From assembly GCA_034509925.1 (NCBI GenBank), contig CM067527.1, forward strand, positions 5,142,501 to 5,206,500: 64,000 nt of DNA, read 5' to 3'. Positions 38,444 through 49,578 of the stretch are shown here, piece by piece (position 1 is the stretch's first letter; every line of letters starts with the position of its first letter). The notes under the pieces were generated by a model. That model was given only the letters and a program-made list of their open reading frames with translations, was not told the origin of the DNA and did no database searches. A program made the position numbers and the translations under genes. The DNA is from Hirudinaria manillensis. Lineage: Eukaryota; Annelida; Clitellata; Hirudinida; Hirudinidae.

Positions 38444-39881
38444 CATAGAATGTTCAACTAGTCTTCAAATGCAGTGTTTCTGCAATTTTTCTGTTGTTTT
38501 TTTGGCAGACAATCATATTCGTCACCTCCGATTTGACTGCTCGTAACTCAAATCATCGGGAAATGTTAACTGTTAACTTCTCTACAATTTCAATAATAGC
38601 TAACATAGTTTCCTATTATAAAGACTAAATATCAGACATTTGCGGAACTTGCATTCATGAATAACGATCTCGGGGAGACTTTTCGGAAATCATTTGAATC
38701 GTCCATAGACATCAAATCATAACTAATAGATAAACAATTGTGACTATTTATTCTTTTAAATAGCAATTTGATGATTTATCAGAGACCATTGAGACGTTAT
38801 TTATTCAGTGATGTTTGTCTACTTTTTTCGACCTTTTATACGATATTCTTCATTCACGGTATTTCGCTCAAACCGTTGAACTACTTCTCAACTGTTCCTG
38901 TGTTCACAATGAACGGGTTGAGATGACTTTCTTAGTAAAAATTCTCCATCTTTAGTTTTTCGCTTAGGTTTCGATACATGACGAATTATGGTCAGTAACT
39001 ATCTCTACCTATCTACCTGTCTATCTGTCTATTGATCCAACTATTTGTGTCTGTCCATCTTACAATCTTCGAGGTCTCAAATATTGACCAAAATATCATA
39101 CGTACGGATATGCTTGGAGATATATTTTTTGTGACTATTTTTAAAAATTTAATAAAGAATTATATGGATGTAAAAGTTACCATTGCTACCATTTTTTAAC
39201 GAAGATTATCTCTTTAGTTTAGGTGTAATCGAAGTACTTTCACTTCTAACGAAGTAAGATTAATGAAAACACTTTTACAACGTCATTTGTCCGCCACTGA
39301 ACGCTAAAAAAATAATGTAAGCAAAACCTTATTTTAAAAATTACGGTTAATCAGCTTATCGAATTTTTTGCGTCACTGCCTATAGATTTGACGGGCAGAA
39401 ACAAATCAATCATCGTTTGCGATAATCGGACATCCGTGTGGTTTAACATTTAATATGTGTTAAGAATTATTATTAGCGATTACGTAATAATAAGCTAGAG
39501 TCATAAACTATTTGAAGATGAGATAATGTTTGAAGTAACTTCTGCATGATTATTAATTTTCAGTTTCTGATTTAGACAGATTATACAATAAATAACTCAG
39601 ACATTATTAACGGTCGTGAAATGACGTAAGATCGCAATAAAATACACTAGCATAAGATGTGCGACCATAACATAACCTAACTTTGATACTTTTAGTAACC
39701 TTAAAATAACCTTAAAATGTCCTCAGCCTTAACTTTTACTGAGGTGTTGCTTGTTTTGCAACTAGATTTTATCAAGTTCGATTATCTAGACCATCCGTAG
39801 CAGTCCCTCAGTACTTTCATGAGTGAAACTTTAAGAAGACCGCAAGCTAACTTCTCAATCGTGTCTTTTTACGAGTTTTTA
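38444..39881. other. Intergenic, 3' of multiplexin
   Basis: AT-rich sequence with no supported gene. It contains the probable multiplexin poly(A) signal (39151) and a degenerate ctat/ctgt microsatellite at about 39001-39042. Nothing else recognised. Confidence 0.6.
39151..39156 (+). terminator. Possible poly(A) signal of multiplexin
   Basis: First AATAAA downstream of the multiplexin stop, about 710 nt away, giving a long but plausible 3' UTR. Position only; no transcript evidence. Confidence 0.4.
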
Positions 39882-39994
39882 TATTATTATTATTATCACA
39901 TAAAGGCACGGGCGAACCCCTCGCCTAACACAAATTACTTAAGTAAACAAAAAGCAAAACCCTCTACATATCAAACAAACAATAAAACAACCAG

Positions 39995-42838
39995 TCACAT
40001 CAAATATTTACAATCCCCAAAAAAATCATCCAATAACATTTTGAAGATGTCCAGGTTTGGAGCACCGACAACCGACCGAGGAAGATCATTCCACTCTTGG
40101 ACAACTCTATTGCTGAAAAAAAACTTCCTCAAATCCCTGTGAGCAATGTTTGTTGATAGTTTCCAATCATGGCCCCTCGTTCTCTCCTCTGGGCAAAACA
40201 TAAGCCTAGGGCATAGGAATTCTGGTGCAGTTCCTCTGATGATATTGAACATCAATATCAAATCAGCCCTTTTTCGTCTGTACACCAGGGAGGGCAGTTT
40301 CAAAATTTTTAATCTATCAGTATATTCTAAGTCTTTGCATGATTTGCACATATGGGTGAATCTATGCTGCACACTTTCTAAAGTATCCACCAGGCCCTTT
40401 CTGTATGGATTCCATACCTGCACAGCATATTCCAGATGTGATCTCACTAGGGCCTTGTATACTGAAACCAAAGCATCTTCTGACAGATGCTTGAAGTTTC
40501 TATAAATGACTCCCAACATCTGGTTAGCCCTATTGACTCTCTGCAAAATATGCTCCTTAAATCCCAGTTTCGAGTCCAAGATGATTCCAAGATCTGATAT
40601 TTTGTCTACCTTGGGTATCAAGTGAAGAGTTCCCTCTGTGTCTGTTACTGTGTACTCGTAATCTGCCTGGTGAGTTCCAAATTTCATACAGCAGCATTTA
40701 TCCCAGTTGACTTTCATGCCCCACACATTATACCAATTGATGACCCTGCTTATATCATTTTGCAATAGATAACTGTCTCCTGGTCCCAGCATTTTATAAA
40801 TTTTAGCATCGTCTGCAAACAAAAAGATGTTGCTACAGACATTGTATATGTCATTAATGTAAATGATAAAGAGAACTGGCCCCAGGACACTGCCCTGCGG
40901 CACACCACTGGTAACTGGGTATAGTTCAGAGGAAGCTCCATTCACCACAACCCTAAATGATCTCTGTGTTAAATAATTTTTAATCCACTGAATCAAAGCC
41001 GGGTGAACTCCATATCTTTCCAATTTGAACAACAACTTGCAGTGTGATATTTTGTCAAAGGCCTTCTCCAAATCAGTGTACACTACATCTATTTCAGTGC
41101 CCTTATCAACAGCTTCAGTAACAACATCCAAAAATCTTAGTAACTGCAATGTAGTTGATCGGCCCGGAATGAAACCAAACTGGCCCGGACAGAACAACCC
41201 ATTACTCAGAAAGTAATCCATTAAGTGATCCTTGATGAGGGACTCTAGAATTTTACAACAAATTGAGGTCAAGGCGATTGGTCTGTAATTTCTTACATCA
41301 TTTTTGTACCCCTTCTTGTGTAGGGGGACTATGTTACTGATCTTCCAGTCTTCAAAAACTGTGGCAGTATCCAGAGACCCCCCAAAGATTTTACACAAAT
41401 ATTCTGCAATCTCATATCTAGTTTCCCTCAAAATTCTGGTATGAACACCGTCAGGGCCTGCTGATTTGTATATGTTCAAGTGGCTTAACTTTTTTGCTAC
41501 CATAAAAGTATCAACTTTAAGCTTGGCCATTCCCTCTGCTGGAATTTTTGGTTGGAAAACTTCATTTATTTGATACTGTTCCTCAGACTCGTACACCGAA
41601 GAAAAAAACTTTGCAAATAAATCTGCTTTTTCCTTGTCTCCAGTGATCTCTCTACCATCTTCAACCAGAGTGGCAATTTTGCTTCTACTTGATGTTCTCT
41701 TATTAACATAACTCCAGAATAATTTGGGATTTTTTCTGCACTCCATTGCGATGCGATTCTGACTTTCAACAATTAAGTTCCTAGAGAGTACCCTCACCTT
41801 TTCTCTCACCTGGTTAAAATCAGTTTTAACATCTTCTCCATGTCTGTATAACTTTCTCCATAGCTGATGTTTCTTCTTGATCAAGTTTTTCAGCTCCTCT
41901 GTCATTTTAAATCTGAACTTTTTTCTTTCTGTTTTCAAGGGCACATATTGCTGAGCTGACGACACCAATGAATCTCGAAAGAAACACCAATCTGTGACCA
42001 ATGAATCCTCCGACGTCGGCAGCCTCTCGAAAATCTCCCTCAAAGATGATTTCATTTCTTCGTAATTGCCTAGTTCAAAACAAAATTTTTTTCGGACATC
42101 TTCTGCGGTTGCATGCTTGATAAAAGTCCCGAATGTTATGACATCATGATCACTGTTTCCTAGGGGAGGTCTGTGTCTTACGTCATATATCAGTTCTTTA
42201 TCTGTTATAACTAAATCTAAGATATGAGGAGTCTCTTTTATTCTTCTTCTTGTAGGTTCAATCACGTGTTGTATCAAATGTTTGTCCCTAATGAATTCCA
42301 AAAATATGCTCTCGATGCTATCTTCACTCCCGGCGCATGAGTAATTAATCCAGTTGATTTGCGGCAAATTGAAATCACCCATCAACAGATGATCTCCCTT
42401 TTGCAGAAAGAAATCCTTAATCAGCAAAATAAAATTGTCATTATTTTTCAATGCACAGTTAGGACTTCTGTACACAACCAGGATATTTACAATGGAACCG
42501 GAGATAAACAACTTCAAGCACAAAAATTCCTCAAATGCAGAGTCAAAACTAACTTCAGACATAGACAAACTTTCTTTATAATAAAGCAGTATACCTCTTT
42601 TACCCTTTGCTGCAAAACCCGACGAAGCCATTTGATAACCCGTCAACTGGAACTCTGACAATTGACAAGAATACTTGAAATTTTTTGGATTGATCTCGGT
42701 CAAGATTATCAATTCTGGAACCACTTCCAACGTATTTACATAAACCTTGAGTTCAGAAAATTTATTGGGCAGGGAGTCAACATTGCTATAAAATACTGAG
42801 ATATCCTTGACTGTTTTGTTTCTTTTTGAACCTTTCAC
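39995..42838 (-). CDS. LINE ORF2: endonuclease and reverse transcriptase
   Basis: About 947 aa. The N-terminal apurinic-type endonuclease (EEP fold) shows SVFYSNVDSLPNK, LTEIN, MGDFNLPQINW and the terminal NSDHDV. The reverse transcriptase is mid-protein: TDLEKAFDKISH (motif A), SGVPQGSVLGPVLF (motif B) and FADDAKIY (catalytic motif C). The C-terminal part has SHLEYAVQVWNP and FSNRVVQEWNDLP, typical of CR1/L2-like elements. It nicks the target and primes reverse transcription there. The frame has no ATG near its start (42838 is GTG; the first Met is about residue 70, inside the endonuclease), so it is probably not initiated independently. The terminal stop is TGA 39997-39995. Confidence 0.9.
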   Translation of the reverse strand: MKGSKRNKTVKDISVFYSNVDSLPNKFSELKVYVNTLEVVPELIILTEINPKNFKYSCQLSEFQLTGYQMASSGFAAKGKRGILLYYKESLSMSEVSFDSAFEEFLCLKLFISGSIVNILVVYRSPNCALKNNDNFILLIKDFFLQKGDHLLMGDFNLPQINWINYSCAGSEDSIESIFLEFIRDKHLIQHVIEPTRRRIKETPHILDLVITDKELIYDVRHRPPLGNSDHDVITFGTFIKHATAEDVRKKFCFELGNYEEMKSSLREIFERLPTSEDSLVTDWCFFRDSLVSSAQQYVPLKTERKKFRFKMTEELKNLIKKKHQLWRKLYRHGEDVKTDFNQVREKVRVLSRNLIVESQNRIAMECRKNPKLFWSYVNKRTSSRSKIATLVEDGREITGDKEKADLFAKFFSSVYESEEQYQINEVFQPKIPAEGMAKLKVDTFMVAKKLSHLNIYKSAGPDGVHTRILRETRYEIAEYLCKIFGGSLDTATVFEDWKISNIVPLHKKGYKNDVRNYRPIALTSICCKILESLIKDHLMDYFLSNGLFCPGQFGFIPGRSTTLQLLRFLDVVTEAVDKGTEIDVVYTDLEKAFDKISHCKLLFKLERYGVHPALIQWIKNYLTQRSFRVVVNGASSELYPVTSGVPQGSVLGPVLFIIYINDIYNVCSNIFLFADDAKIYKMLGPGDSYLLQNDISRVINWYNVWGMKVNWDKCCCMKFGTHQADYEYTVTDTEGTLHLIPKVDKISDLGIILDSKLGFKEHILQRVNRANQMLGVIYRNFKHLSEDALVSVYKALVRSHLEYAVQVWNPYRKGLVDTLESVQHRFTHMCKSCKDLEYTDRLKILKLPSLVYRRKRADLILMFNIIRGTAPEFLCPRLMFCPEERTRGHDWKLSTNIAHRDLRKFFFSNRVVQEWNDLPRSVVGAPNLDIFKMLLDDFFGDCKYLM

Positions 42839-42840
42839 AT

Positions 42841-43698
42841 CTAAAAATTTTGCTTCCTATATACAACCACATGAAATTCTCCAGGCTGACCTCTAACAAC
42901 AAAATTCCATTTGGAAACATCGTCTCTAGCTGTGATTTCTTTTTTCTTTTCTTCCAGTAATTTATTTCTCTCGTCCCTGTCACCTTTGGACAGATCATGA
43001 GATATTATGACTTTCTTGAAAGATTCACTTTTTCTTAATTTAAATGCAGAATCCAGGATCAAATTTCTGCTGAAGAGATTATCTAATTTAATCAACAGTG
43101 GTCTTGGTTTTGTAGCTTCTCCTCTCTTGCCTAATCTAAAGCAATCCCTAATTTCTTTGTCCATGCTGTTGTCTGTAATCTCCTTGATGATCCTCAGCAC
43201 TTCTTCCTTGTCTTTAGCTTTTGAATTGGCCTCATTCTCATTCAGATTAAACAGAACCAGGTTATTTCTCCTCAGCTGCCTGTCGTTATTTACTGCAATT
43301 GTTGAATTGGTCTCCCCCACTTTTGTAACCAGAGTTTCCACCTTATGTCCAAATAAACTGGACCAAGCCTTGCTATCCTGGTGGCTTTCTTCAAGCTTTT
43401 GAGAAGAACTTGTAGAAATTTCTTCCATTCTAGCTCTGAGGGAGTCGATTCGCTTGTTTTGTTCCTCAATAGCTTCCATGATATTCTCGTTTTTCGCTAT
43501 TGTCTTTTTAATGACTTCGACATCCTTCAGTAAAACTTCAAGATGCATCTCCTGGCTCTCTTTATTTATCAAATCTTCCAAGGATTTTAACGCACTATCG
43601 TTGCATTCCATGCAGCTATGACAAAGCTTTAGCCCCAATATGTCCGCTATTTCCGTTGCAACGCAAACGGGTGATTTTTGACCCCTTAGCCTAGGCAT
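42841..43698 (-). CDS. LINE ORF1 protein (coiled coil plus RNA-binding region)
   Basis: 285 aa starting at ATG 43698-43696. The N-terminus has a short Cys motif (LCHSCMEC), followed by a heptad-rich, strongly charged coiled coil (about residues 40-110). The C-terminal half has the conserved ORF1 pattern RRNNLVLFNLNENE, FRLGKR and KPRPLLIKL, typical of RRM-like LINE ORF1 nucleic-acid chaperones. It forms the RNP with the element RNA. It ends with TAG at 42843-42841, three bases before the first codon of the annotated ORF2. Confidence 0.8.
   Translation of the reverse strand: MPRLRGQKSPVCVATEIADILGLKLCHSCMECNDSALKSLEDLINKESQEMHLEVLLKDVEVIKKTIAKNENIMEAIEEQNKRIDSLRARMEEISTSSSQKLEESHQDSKAWSSLFGHKVETLVTKVGETNSTIAVNNDRQLRRNNLVLFNLNENEANSKAKDKEEVLRIIKEITDNSMDKEIRDCFRLGKRGEATKPRPLLIKLDNLFSRNLILDSAFKLRKSESFKKVIISHDLSKGDRDERNKLLEEKKKEITARDDVSKWNFVVRGQPGEFHVVVYRKQNF
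42844..42850 (-). promoter_or_regulatory. Candidate -1 ribosomal frameshift site at the ORF1/ORF2 junction
   Basis: On the minus strand the last ORF1 codons are CAA AAT TTT TAG. The heptamer A-AAT-TTT fits the X-XXY-YYZ slippery consensus, and slipping one base back continues as TTA GAT GTG AAA straight into the ORF2 frame. No downstream pseudoknot was assessed. Confidence 0.45.
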
Positions 43699-43780
43699 GA
43701 CCCGAATGAAAAAATAGAAACCTAAAATAGTATGATTCCTACTAATTACTGCAAGAAATTAGCCGTTTATCGTCGGCTCT

Positions 43781-45079
43781 AGCAGAGCGGTAATGCAACG
43801 CCGAGAACGTATATTCTTAAAATATTTTCGCCATGTGCCTTGATTAACTACCCATAATAGCCATGTTTTAACAAAAGGATTGCCTTACGCATCGACAATT
43901 CTTTTGTAGCTATACAATAATAATATACGAGAGCTTAGCATTTATTAAGGCAAGCATTCGGGAAGTTAGGAAGGACTAGTGATTAATCAATAAGAAAACA
44001 TTTCTCGTAATTGGACTGCAATGTTGTTATCGAGTAACAGATTGGATTGATTGGAACATAAGAGCTTCGCAATAAAACGTGGTCTATGTGTGAACTTAGA
44101 GTCCCTTAGTGGATCTAAAGGGGCAGGGGAAAAGCCATACATGCCCCTCATATGTATGGTATATATATATATTATTGGTGGAATGTATGTAAATTCGGCT
44201 TGGTGTGATAAAGCTTTCCTTTAACTTTAATTCTACTGGCATTAGAAATTACAATAAAAAATTATCGCAAGTCTTAGTTGACCGCATATCACTAGGTTTG
44301 TAATATTATTTCTCGTCAGATCATTTCTATCGTGTAAATGTGCATCGATTAATTAATTGATTTTCTACGGTAGTTGTTTTGGTCTTCAATAAGTTCAAAC
44401 TCAATAGAATCTCCTGTCCCTGATGATATATATATTCAGACATGCTTCAAACCTGACGCAACCTAAAACTGTACCGAAGTATCTAGCTATCATGTCTATC
44501 TTATTTGATGTTAAATAAACATAGAATAAGACTTTAAAAAGTTTGAATTTATATTGATTTAAATTGATTTATTAAAAAAAACTATTTATGTGAAGCAACA
44601 AATCGTTCAATTCAGAATTGACATTTGGTAATCGGCATTAGTTCATGCAAACGACGAGGACAGTGATTTAAATCAAACAAATTATTTACTATTTTCATTC
44701 AAATTCGTAACTAGCAATTCTGAAATTAAGAGATTGTGATGACCCACAAAATTTGCTACTTCATTGGATTTATTTTGAAAAATCCACCTTAAAAAAAAGA
44801 AAGGTTTATTAGTTACAACGTATTTTTGTAAATTCACTCCATTTTAAAGTTTCTAAATATTAAGTAATTGTATTGCTTATTTCCAATAACATAAAATCAG
44901 GTTCTTATTTCAAATAATTCCTATTAATATATAAAATCAAACTTTGACCTTTAGGTTATAAATAGTATCTACACCAGCTTTTTATAATGTTTTAGAAAGT
45001 CCTCCATATATTTGGTTCTACCTTTACAGAGCGATTTTTAATCGGTTATTGATTATGGCAAATGTTTTCTGGTCAAAAT
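43781..45079. other. Intergenic, upstream of the LINE
   Basis: AT-rich with no supported gene. It contains a short (TA)n run at about 44159-44172. A tRNA A-box-like string near 43783 has no B box and was not called. Confidence 0.55.
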
Positions 45080-45085
45080 TTTATT
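45080..45085 (-). terminator. Poly(A) signal of the antistasin-like gene
   Basis: AATAAA on the minus strand, 58 nt past the TGA stop. Confidence 0.5.
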
Positions 45086-45142
45086 TCTTTACAAGCCTAA
45101 CTAACACAAAGCTATTAATCGATCAAGTAAATGTACCCACCA

Positions 45143-46440
45143 TCAATTTGGAAAACATTTGGCAACATTGTTGCAAGACGTTCCAACACATACTTGAACA
45201 ATATTGCAGACTTCGTCGCCACCACATGATAGGGTCTGCAGAATAAATGTGTTGGTAAAAATCCGTTAATATCTATTTCTTTGGTTTATCACTTATATGG
45301 CGATGCAAAGGCTACCAAACTAATAAATAAATTATTTACTTTGCATGGATCTTCGGCACATTTGCACGTTTCACATCCATATTGATCCTTTGCCAGCCCA
45401 TACGGACACGCCGGTATGGCGCACATTGGAGCAGGACAATCTGCAAAGTTATCATTTACTTAATATGATGTTTTTTAATCAACACAAGGCATGGAAAATA
45501 GCTTACAGTCAAATTAGATGACTTAGTTTGAAATGAATTTTGTTTTATAAAGATTATCATTTGTAGTAAATTCTCTGCGCTGTGATGTAGAGCAAGCCAA
45601 ATGGCAAGAAAAACACCCGTTAACTTTATCGCAGCTCTTAAAATATTGAATGGATCAAAACCAAATTAATTGTTATGCATTTGTATCAAATTTCTTCTTG
45701 ATAGGTCAAAATAATGATTCATCACGATACATTTTATGTAAAGATGCTGTGAAAAAACTTAATTTAAGGCCATATAATCAAATTTCTTCTTTCATTTCTA
45801 ACACAGTTTATTTATGTTTAGTTATTCATCCCAATGACAAAATAATTATTATTTTTAAATTTGATTAAAAAACAACTTTGATATTTAGCAACATGTCTTT
45901 TATTATTTAACATTTCCGAGCACATCTCTTATTGATTTATAATCATTTCAAAATAACGTTTTGATTCTTGGTAACGGGTCCGTGCCCTTTAAAAATTTTA
46001 ATGACATCCACATATTTCATTCATAATCATTCCACAAATATTTTAAATTAAATTTGAATGAGTATTATGGTGTTTCATCTCAAAATCTTAACTGATCAAT
46101 TCATACAACTGTAAATCTTTCTGTGACTTATGGGACTTATATTTTATTATGATAATTTTGATTTTCTAAAACATTTTCTCTGAGCACTTCACGAAAGATG
46201 TTTAATAATTCTAAAAAAAATATATCCCTCGAGCAACACTATATGGCGCACACCCGTGAGCAAAGATCCAAAATGCAACAAGCGAAAGGTGGATCTATTT
46301 TAAATTTTGTATCTTTGCAAAACAAGAACAATTAGATGTAAATCTACATGTTACTTATACATCAACCACCAACCTTCACCCAAACTGTCCACCATTGGCA
46401 AAGCAATTAACAGAATTATTAATGCCACGGTTACTTTCAT
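45143..46440 (-). CDS. Small secreted antistasin-like Cys-rich peptide (84 aa, three exons)
   Basis: Exons 46440-46380, 45440-45340 and 45235-45143. Exon 1 encodes a signal peptide (MKVTVALIILLIALPMVDSL) and ends in phase 1 before gtgaag. Exon 2 (after ttgcag) supplies the completing bases of an Asp codon, then CPAPMCAIPACPYGLAKD and YGCETCKC, which fits the antistasin-type inhibitor core C-x4-C-x4-C-P-Y-G...D-x-x-G-C-x-x-C-x-C. It ends DPCK before gtaaat. Exon 3 (after ctgcag) encodes a second Cys-rich stretch (SCGGDEVC, QVCVGTSC, AKCFPN) and stops at TGA 45145-45143. Introns are 939 and 104 bp. Antistasin domains inhibit serine proteases, so an extracellular inhibitor is likely, but target and activity are inference. 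Exons this short are easily missed by ORF callers. Confidence 0.75.
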
Positions 46441-46481
46441 AGTAACGGTCAGTAAACTTATTAACGAATTCAGGTAGAGCC

Positions 46482-46488
46482 TATATAA
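46482..46488 (-). promoter_or_regulatory. TATA box of the antistasin-like gene
   Basis: Minus-strand TTATATAG about 42 bp upstream of the start codon at 46440. This would put transcription initiation only 10-20 nt upstream of the ATG, a compact promoter common in small secreted-peptide genes. Confidence 0.45.
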
Positions 46489-46489
46489 G

Positions 46490-47615
46490 CTACTCGTTGT
46501 AACATTAACTACTTGGCCAGTATTTAATGGAGGCGACATGTGTTGATGCTGTTTAGATACTAAATACAATATTGAACACAGCTGACATTGCGAGCTCGCA
46601 CTTAAAAATATCTGAGCATGCTCAAAACGTTTTTTATACATATTATATGTTATATATATCTATTTCATTTGTATATTTATATATATTATATAATCATGAA
46701 CGTATATATTCTCTTGTATATTCACTTCATTCATTATTACATATAAGTTGTGATTTTTTTCCAATATCATTAGAAATTAACAGTTAGTTCAACAGACTCC
46801 CGTTAATCATTCCAGGACAAGAATTCTGGTTTTTGTTCAAATATTCCTACAAATATGTGATTCCATTTTCATTTTATGAGCTTGTAGTAAACACAGTTTC
46901 ACGTTAATTCAATTTGAAGTAATGATTCTTTTTAACTTTTTTTTTTCACAAAGTCCCACTTCAATACATATTTTTCTTTTAGCGTCTATCTCCAGCCCTC
47001 CTCAAAATATTTTTGTATATAAATTACCTAAAATACAAATTTCACAAATCGCTAACGAGAAGAATGAATAGGACGTTTAGGAATGTTTATTCATCAATGC
47101 CTTGGTCCTATATTGGTCGGGATTATCCTTACTCAAATAAAGAATTTCCTTTTGTTTTTGTTTTGAACCTGCTGAATGTCTCAAACACTTTTTGTATTGA
47201 CAAGAATTTTGTGGACTATGTCAAGACAATGAATAACCAGACAGATATAACCAAAGATGAGACAAAAAATAGCCGATTAGTTTCGGGGTCGCATGGGTTC
47301 AGACAATTGACTTTTGGATAATTAAACTATTTTTAAAGCATCTGCTTATTTTAAAAAAATGACTTTATTACTAATTATTTTCAAATTGCTTGCCTCTGGC
47401 CTATCTATGTAAATAAATGGCGAAGTTATTGTTTGGAATCTAGCTTGCTTCGTATACTGATTCAGGTAGTCGAAATTGATGACATGCAAATTTTAAGTGT
47501 TTAGGTTATACGAAATTGATCAATAATGTAATTCAACAACTTATCATGGGGATTTTAAACCGAATAACCGAGTTAACATTATTGAATTACTCCTTCCTCA
47601 ATTAATCAGATTAGA
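46490..47615. other. Intergenic between the antistasin-like gene and STEEP1
   Basis: AT-rich. A 102-codon open frame at 47013-47321 shows no recognisable domain, splice partner or codon signature and is not called. This stretch presumably holds both promoters. Confidence 0.5.
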
Positions 47616-48966
47616 ATGCCCAAAGTTGTATCAAAGAGCACAGTATGCACTGATGTTAAAGACCAGGAAGAATACCAGGAAGAAAAACCATTGAATGTTT
47701 ATTATTGCATATGTGGACAGATATCTCTCATTCTTGGTGCATAATAAATTACATTGGCTCTATTGGCCATAGTTTTCATTTTGTAATAAAAATTTTTTTA
47801 CATATTTCTTAAGAATCATTGCTATTATAGATTCAAAAAAGTTTCAAATTCATTTCATATCTGTTCCAGATTGCCCAGTTGAGAAACTTCCACTAAGGAA
47901 ATTAGAAGGAGCTCGAGTCATTGACTCATCAAAACATGCTCACAAAATAATGTGTATAGCTGATAGTGTTGTTTACTTAAAAAGGTATTTAGAGTTTATT
48001 TGAAGCCATTCATAATGAATGAAATTGCTATGTTCCAAAAAACCTCACCTTTGTAACAAAACATAGAATTTAATCAAAATGAGATGTTTCTTGTATTCTT
48101 AATCTAAGTAACTTGGCTGAAACAGTGAAGAAGTTTATCATATATTTTGTTATAGATTTTCTATTTATAAAGAGACCTGACTCATTAATCTAGTTCATTA
48201 TAAAATTATTTTCATTGTCTCAAATTTTACAGGAAAGAAGGTATTGAAAAGCAGTTTAGATTTAAGTGCCAAAAGTGAGCAGTTTCTTTTGCAACTTTTA
48301 ATGCTATTAACTGAATTTATTAAGATCCAGAAATTTTGTTTCAGGTGTAACCTTTGGCTATACTACAGACATAGGGATGACAATCAGGTCACGTATATTG
48401 TTGAAGGTGCTTTAATTAAGCACGGTGAGGGGCAAACCAGGCCGGATATGTATTCGCAGTTGTCAGAACCAAAGAAGGTTGATAGCTTCCAATTTAAGTT
48501 ACTTGAGTCTTGGATTCATAATGTTCATGTTTAAACCAAATGAAGGTTATGGTGACAAAACATACCAAGAACATGGGGAAATTTAGTTCTGTAACAGTTT
48601 CAACTATTGATGAAGAAGAAGATGAAATTGAAGCAGTAAGTACTCTTTGTTGTTGTTGTTTTGAAGCTTACCACTTTTTTAAGTTTACCAGTTAGGGTAA
48701 GTTTTAGAAATTATCATTCATTTACTTAACTTTTTTTTTTATGTAGAAAGAAATAGCAGATTCTTATGCTGCTAATGCTAGAGTAATAGAAAAACAACTT
48801 CTGAGGAAAGGTGTCAATAAGAGCAAACTCCTGGAATTGGTATAAAAATATTTTGTGTTTTTTATGGTGGTTGGAATAATTTAGTATGCACGTTAGTAAC
48901 TCTTTTTAATAGGCCGAACTTGAAGCAAAGAAAGGAAGACCAAAAGGAACGCTCATTGATAAATAG
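47616..48966 (+). CDS. STEEP1: STEEP1 homologue (STING ER exit protein, UPF0428 family)
   Basis: Seven exons: 47616-47736, 47870-47984, 48233-48274, 48345-48477, 48546-48635, 48747-48839 and 48913-48966 (TAG 48964-48966). They give 215 aa; human STEEP1 is slightly longer (about 222). The N-terminus [11 protein letters not shown] and [12 protein letters not shown] are near-identical to the family start. The zinc-binding CxCG and a later CQKC motif are present. The conserved [20 protein letters not shown] block is present, as is the [15 protein letters not shown] terminus. Vertebrate STEEP1 promotes STING exit from the ER; the family is widely conserved, and a splicing-associated role is also proposed. 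All introns are GT-AG with consistent phases. The 68-bp intron 48478-48545 has a weak acceptor (aatgaag) but is required to join PKK to VMVTK. Confidence 0.92.
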
Positions 48967-49578
48967 CCTTGGTAAATTTTCAAAGATTTATTGCAAAGAA
49001 ATTATTAATTTCAGAAACTTTAGCAAAATATTATTTGGACGTTAACTGGTTAAGAAACATATTTAATTGTTAACCTTGCTCAAAGACATTAAAGTTAGTT
49101 AAATGTTTTTGCTAGTATTTGCAAGAACTATTGAGTATGTCAACATACTCGAACTGATGTGATTATTGTCAGAGGAGTGGATCTTTTCCTAGCCTTCCAC
49201 AAATTTAACTTAAATGCATGTTCTTGTTATTTACCTTATTTAATTACTTTTAATTAAATTGCATTAATAATGGAGGTGCCAAATGAATATAAAAAATATA
49301 ATTTGCATTGGTTACCATGAGAAAGCTTACAAACAGTTCAGGATACAAAAACCTCAGGTTATTGAAAAAAACGTGATTTAAAAACCTGAGATAAATTTTT
49401 TTAAACAGATTGAATAGTCTGAATAATATTCCAAGGTGGACATACAGATCCGTAACAAATCTACTTTTCATATTCGAGTAATCAGGATAACCAATGAATA
49501 AAACTTGAGAGTGCACGATCATGACTATTTGGCAGACCATTAACGACAAAAAAGATAAATGCATAGAATGTTCATTTT
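48967..49578. other. Intergenic between convergent STEEP1 and Kir gene 1
   Basis: AT-rich 3'-flank of two convergent genes. A possible ATTAAA signal for STEEP1 lies at 49088. No gene seen. Confidence 0.5.

Larger units (their letters stand above)
39882..43780 (-). mobile_element. Intact two-ORF non-LTR retrotransposon (CR1/L2/Jockey-like superclade)
   Basis: Minus-strand LINE with ORF1 (43698-42841) and ORF2 (42838-39995) uninterrupted, a short 3' UTR and a (TAA)n-type tail seen on the plus strand as an att repeat at 39882-39896. ORF2 has an endonuclease and a reverse transcriptase but no RNase H, which argues against the I clade despite the TAA tail. The 5' end is only approximate because no target-site duplication was found. 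Intact frames suggest a young copy. Clade assignment is tentative and based on the C-terminal RT motifs (LEYAVQVWNP, RTRGHDWKL). Confidence 0.85.

Noticed and set aside
40146..43402. Several plus-strand ORFs of 60-131 codons
   Set aside because: Antisense shadows of LINE ORF1 and ORF2.
43771..43803. tRNA or tRNA-derived SINE head (tagcagagcgg resembles an A box)
   Set aside because: No B box within the next 60 bases and no cloverleaf pairing seen; probably LINE 5' flank.
45650..45868. 72-codon ORF on the plus strand
   Set aside because: It lies inside the long intron of the antistasin-like gene on the other strand, is low-complexity and AT-rich, and has no recognisable feature.
47013..47321. 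102-codon ORF on the plus strand
   Set aside because: No domain, splice partner or homology recalled; AT-rich background allows frames of this length.
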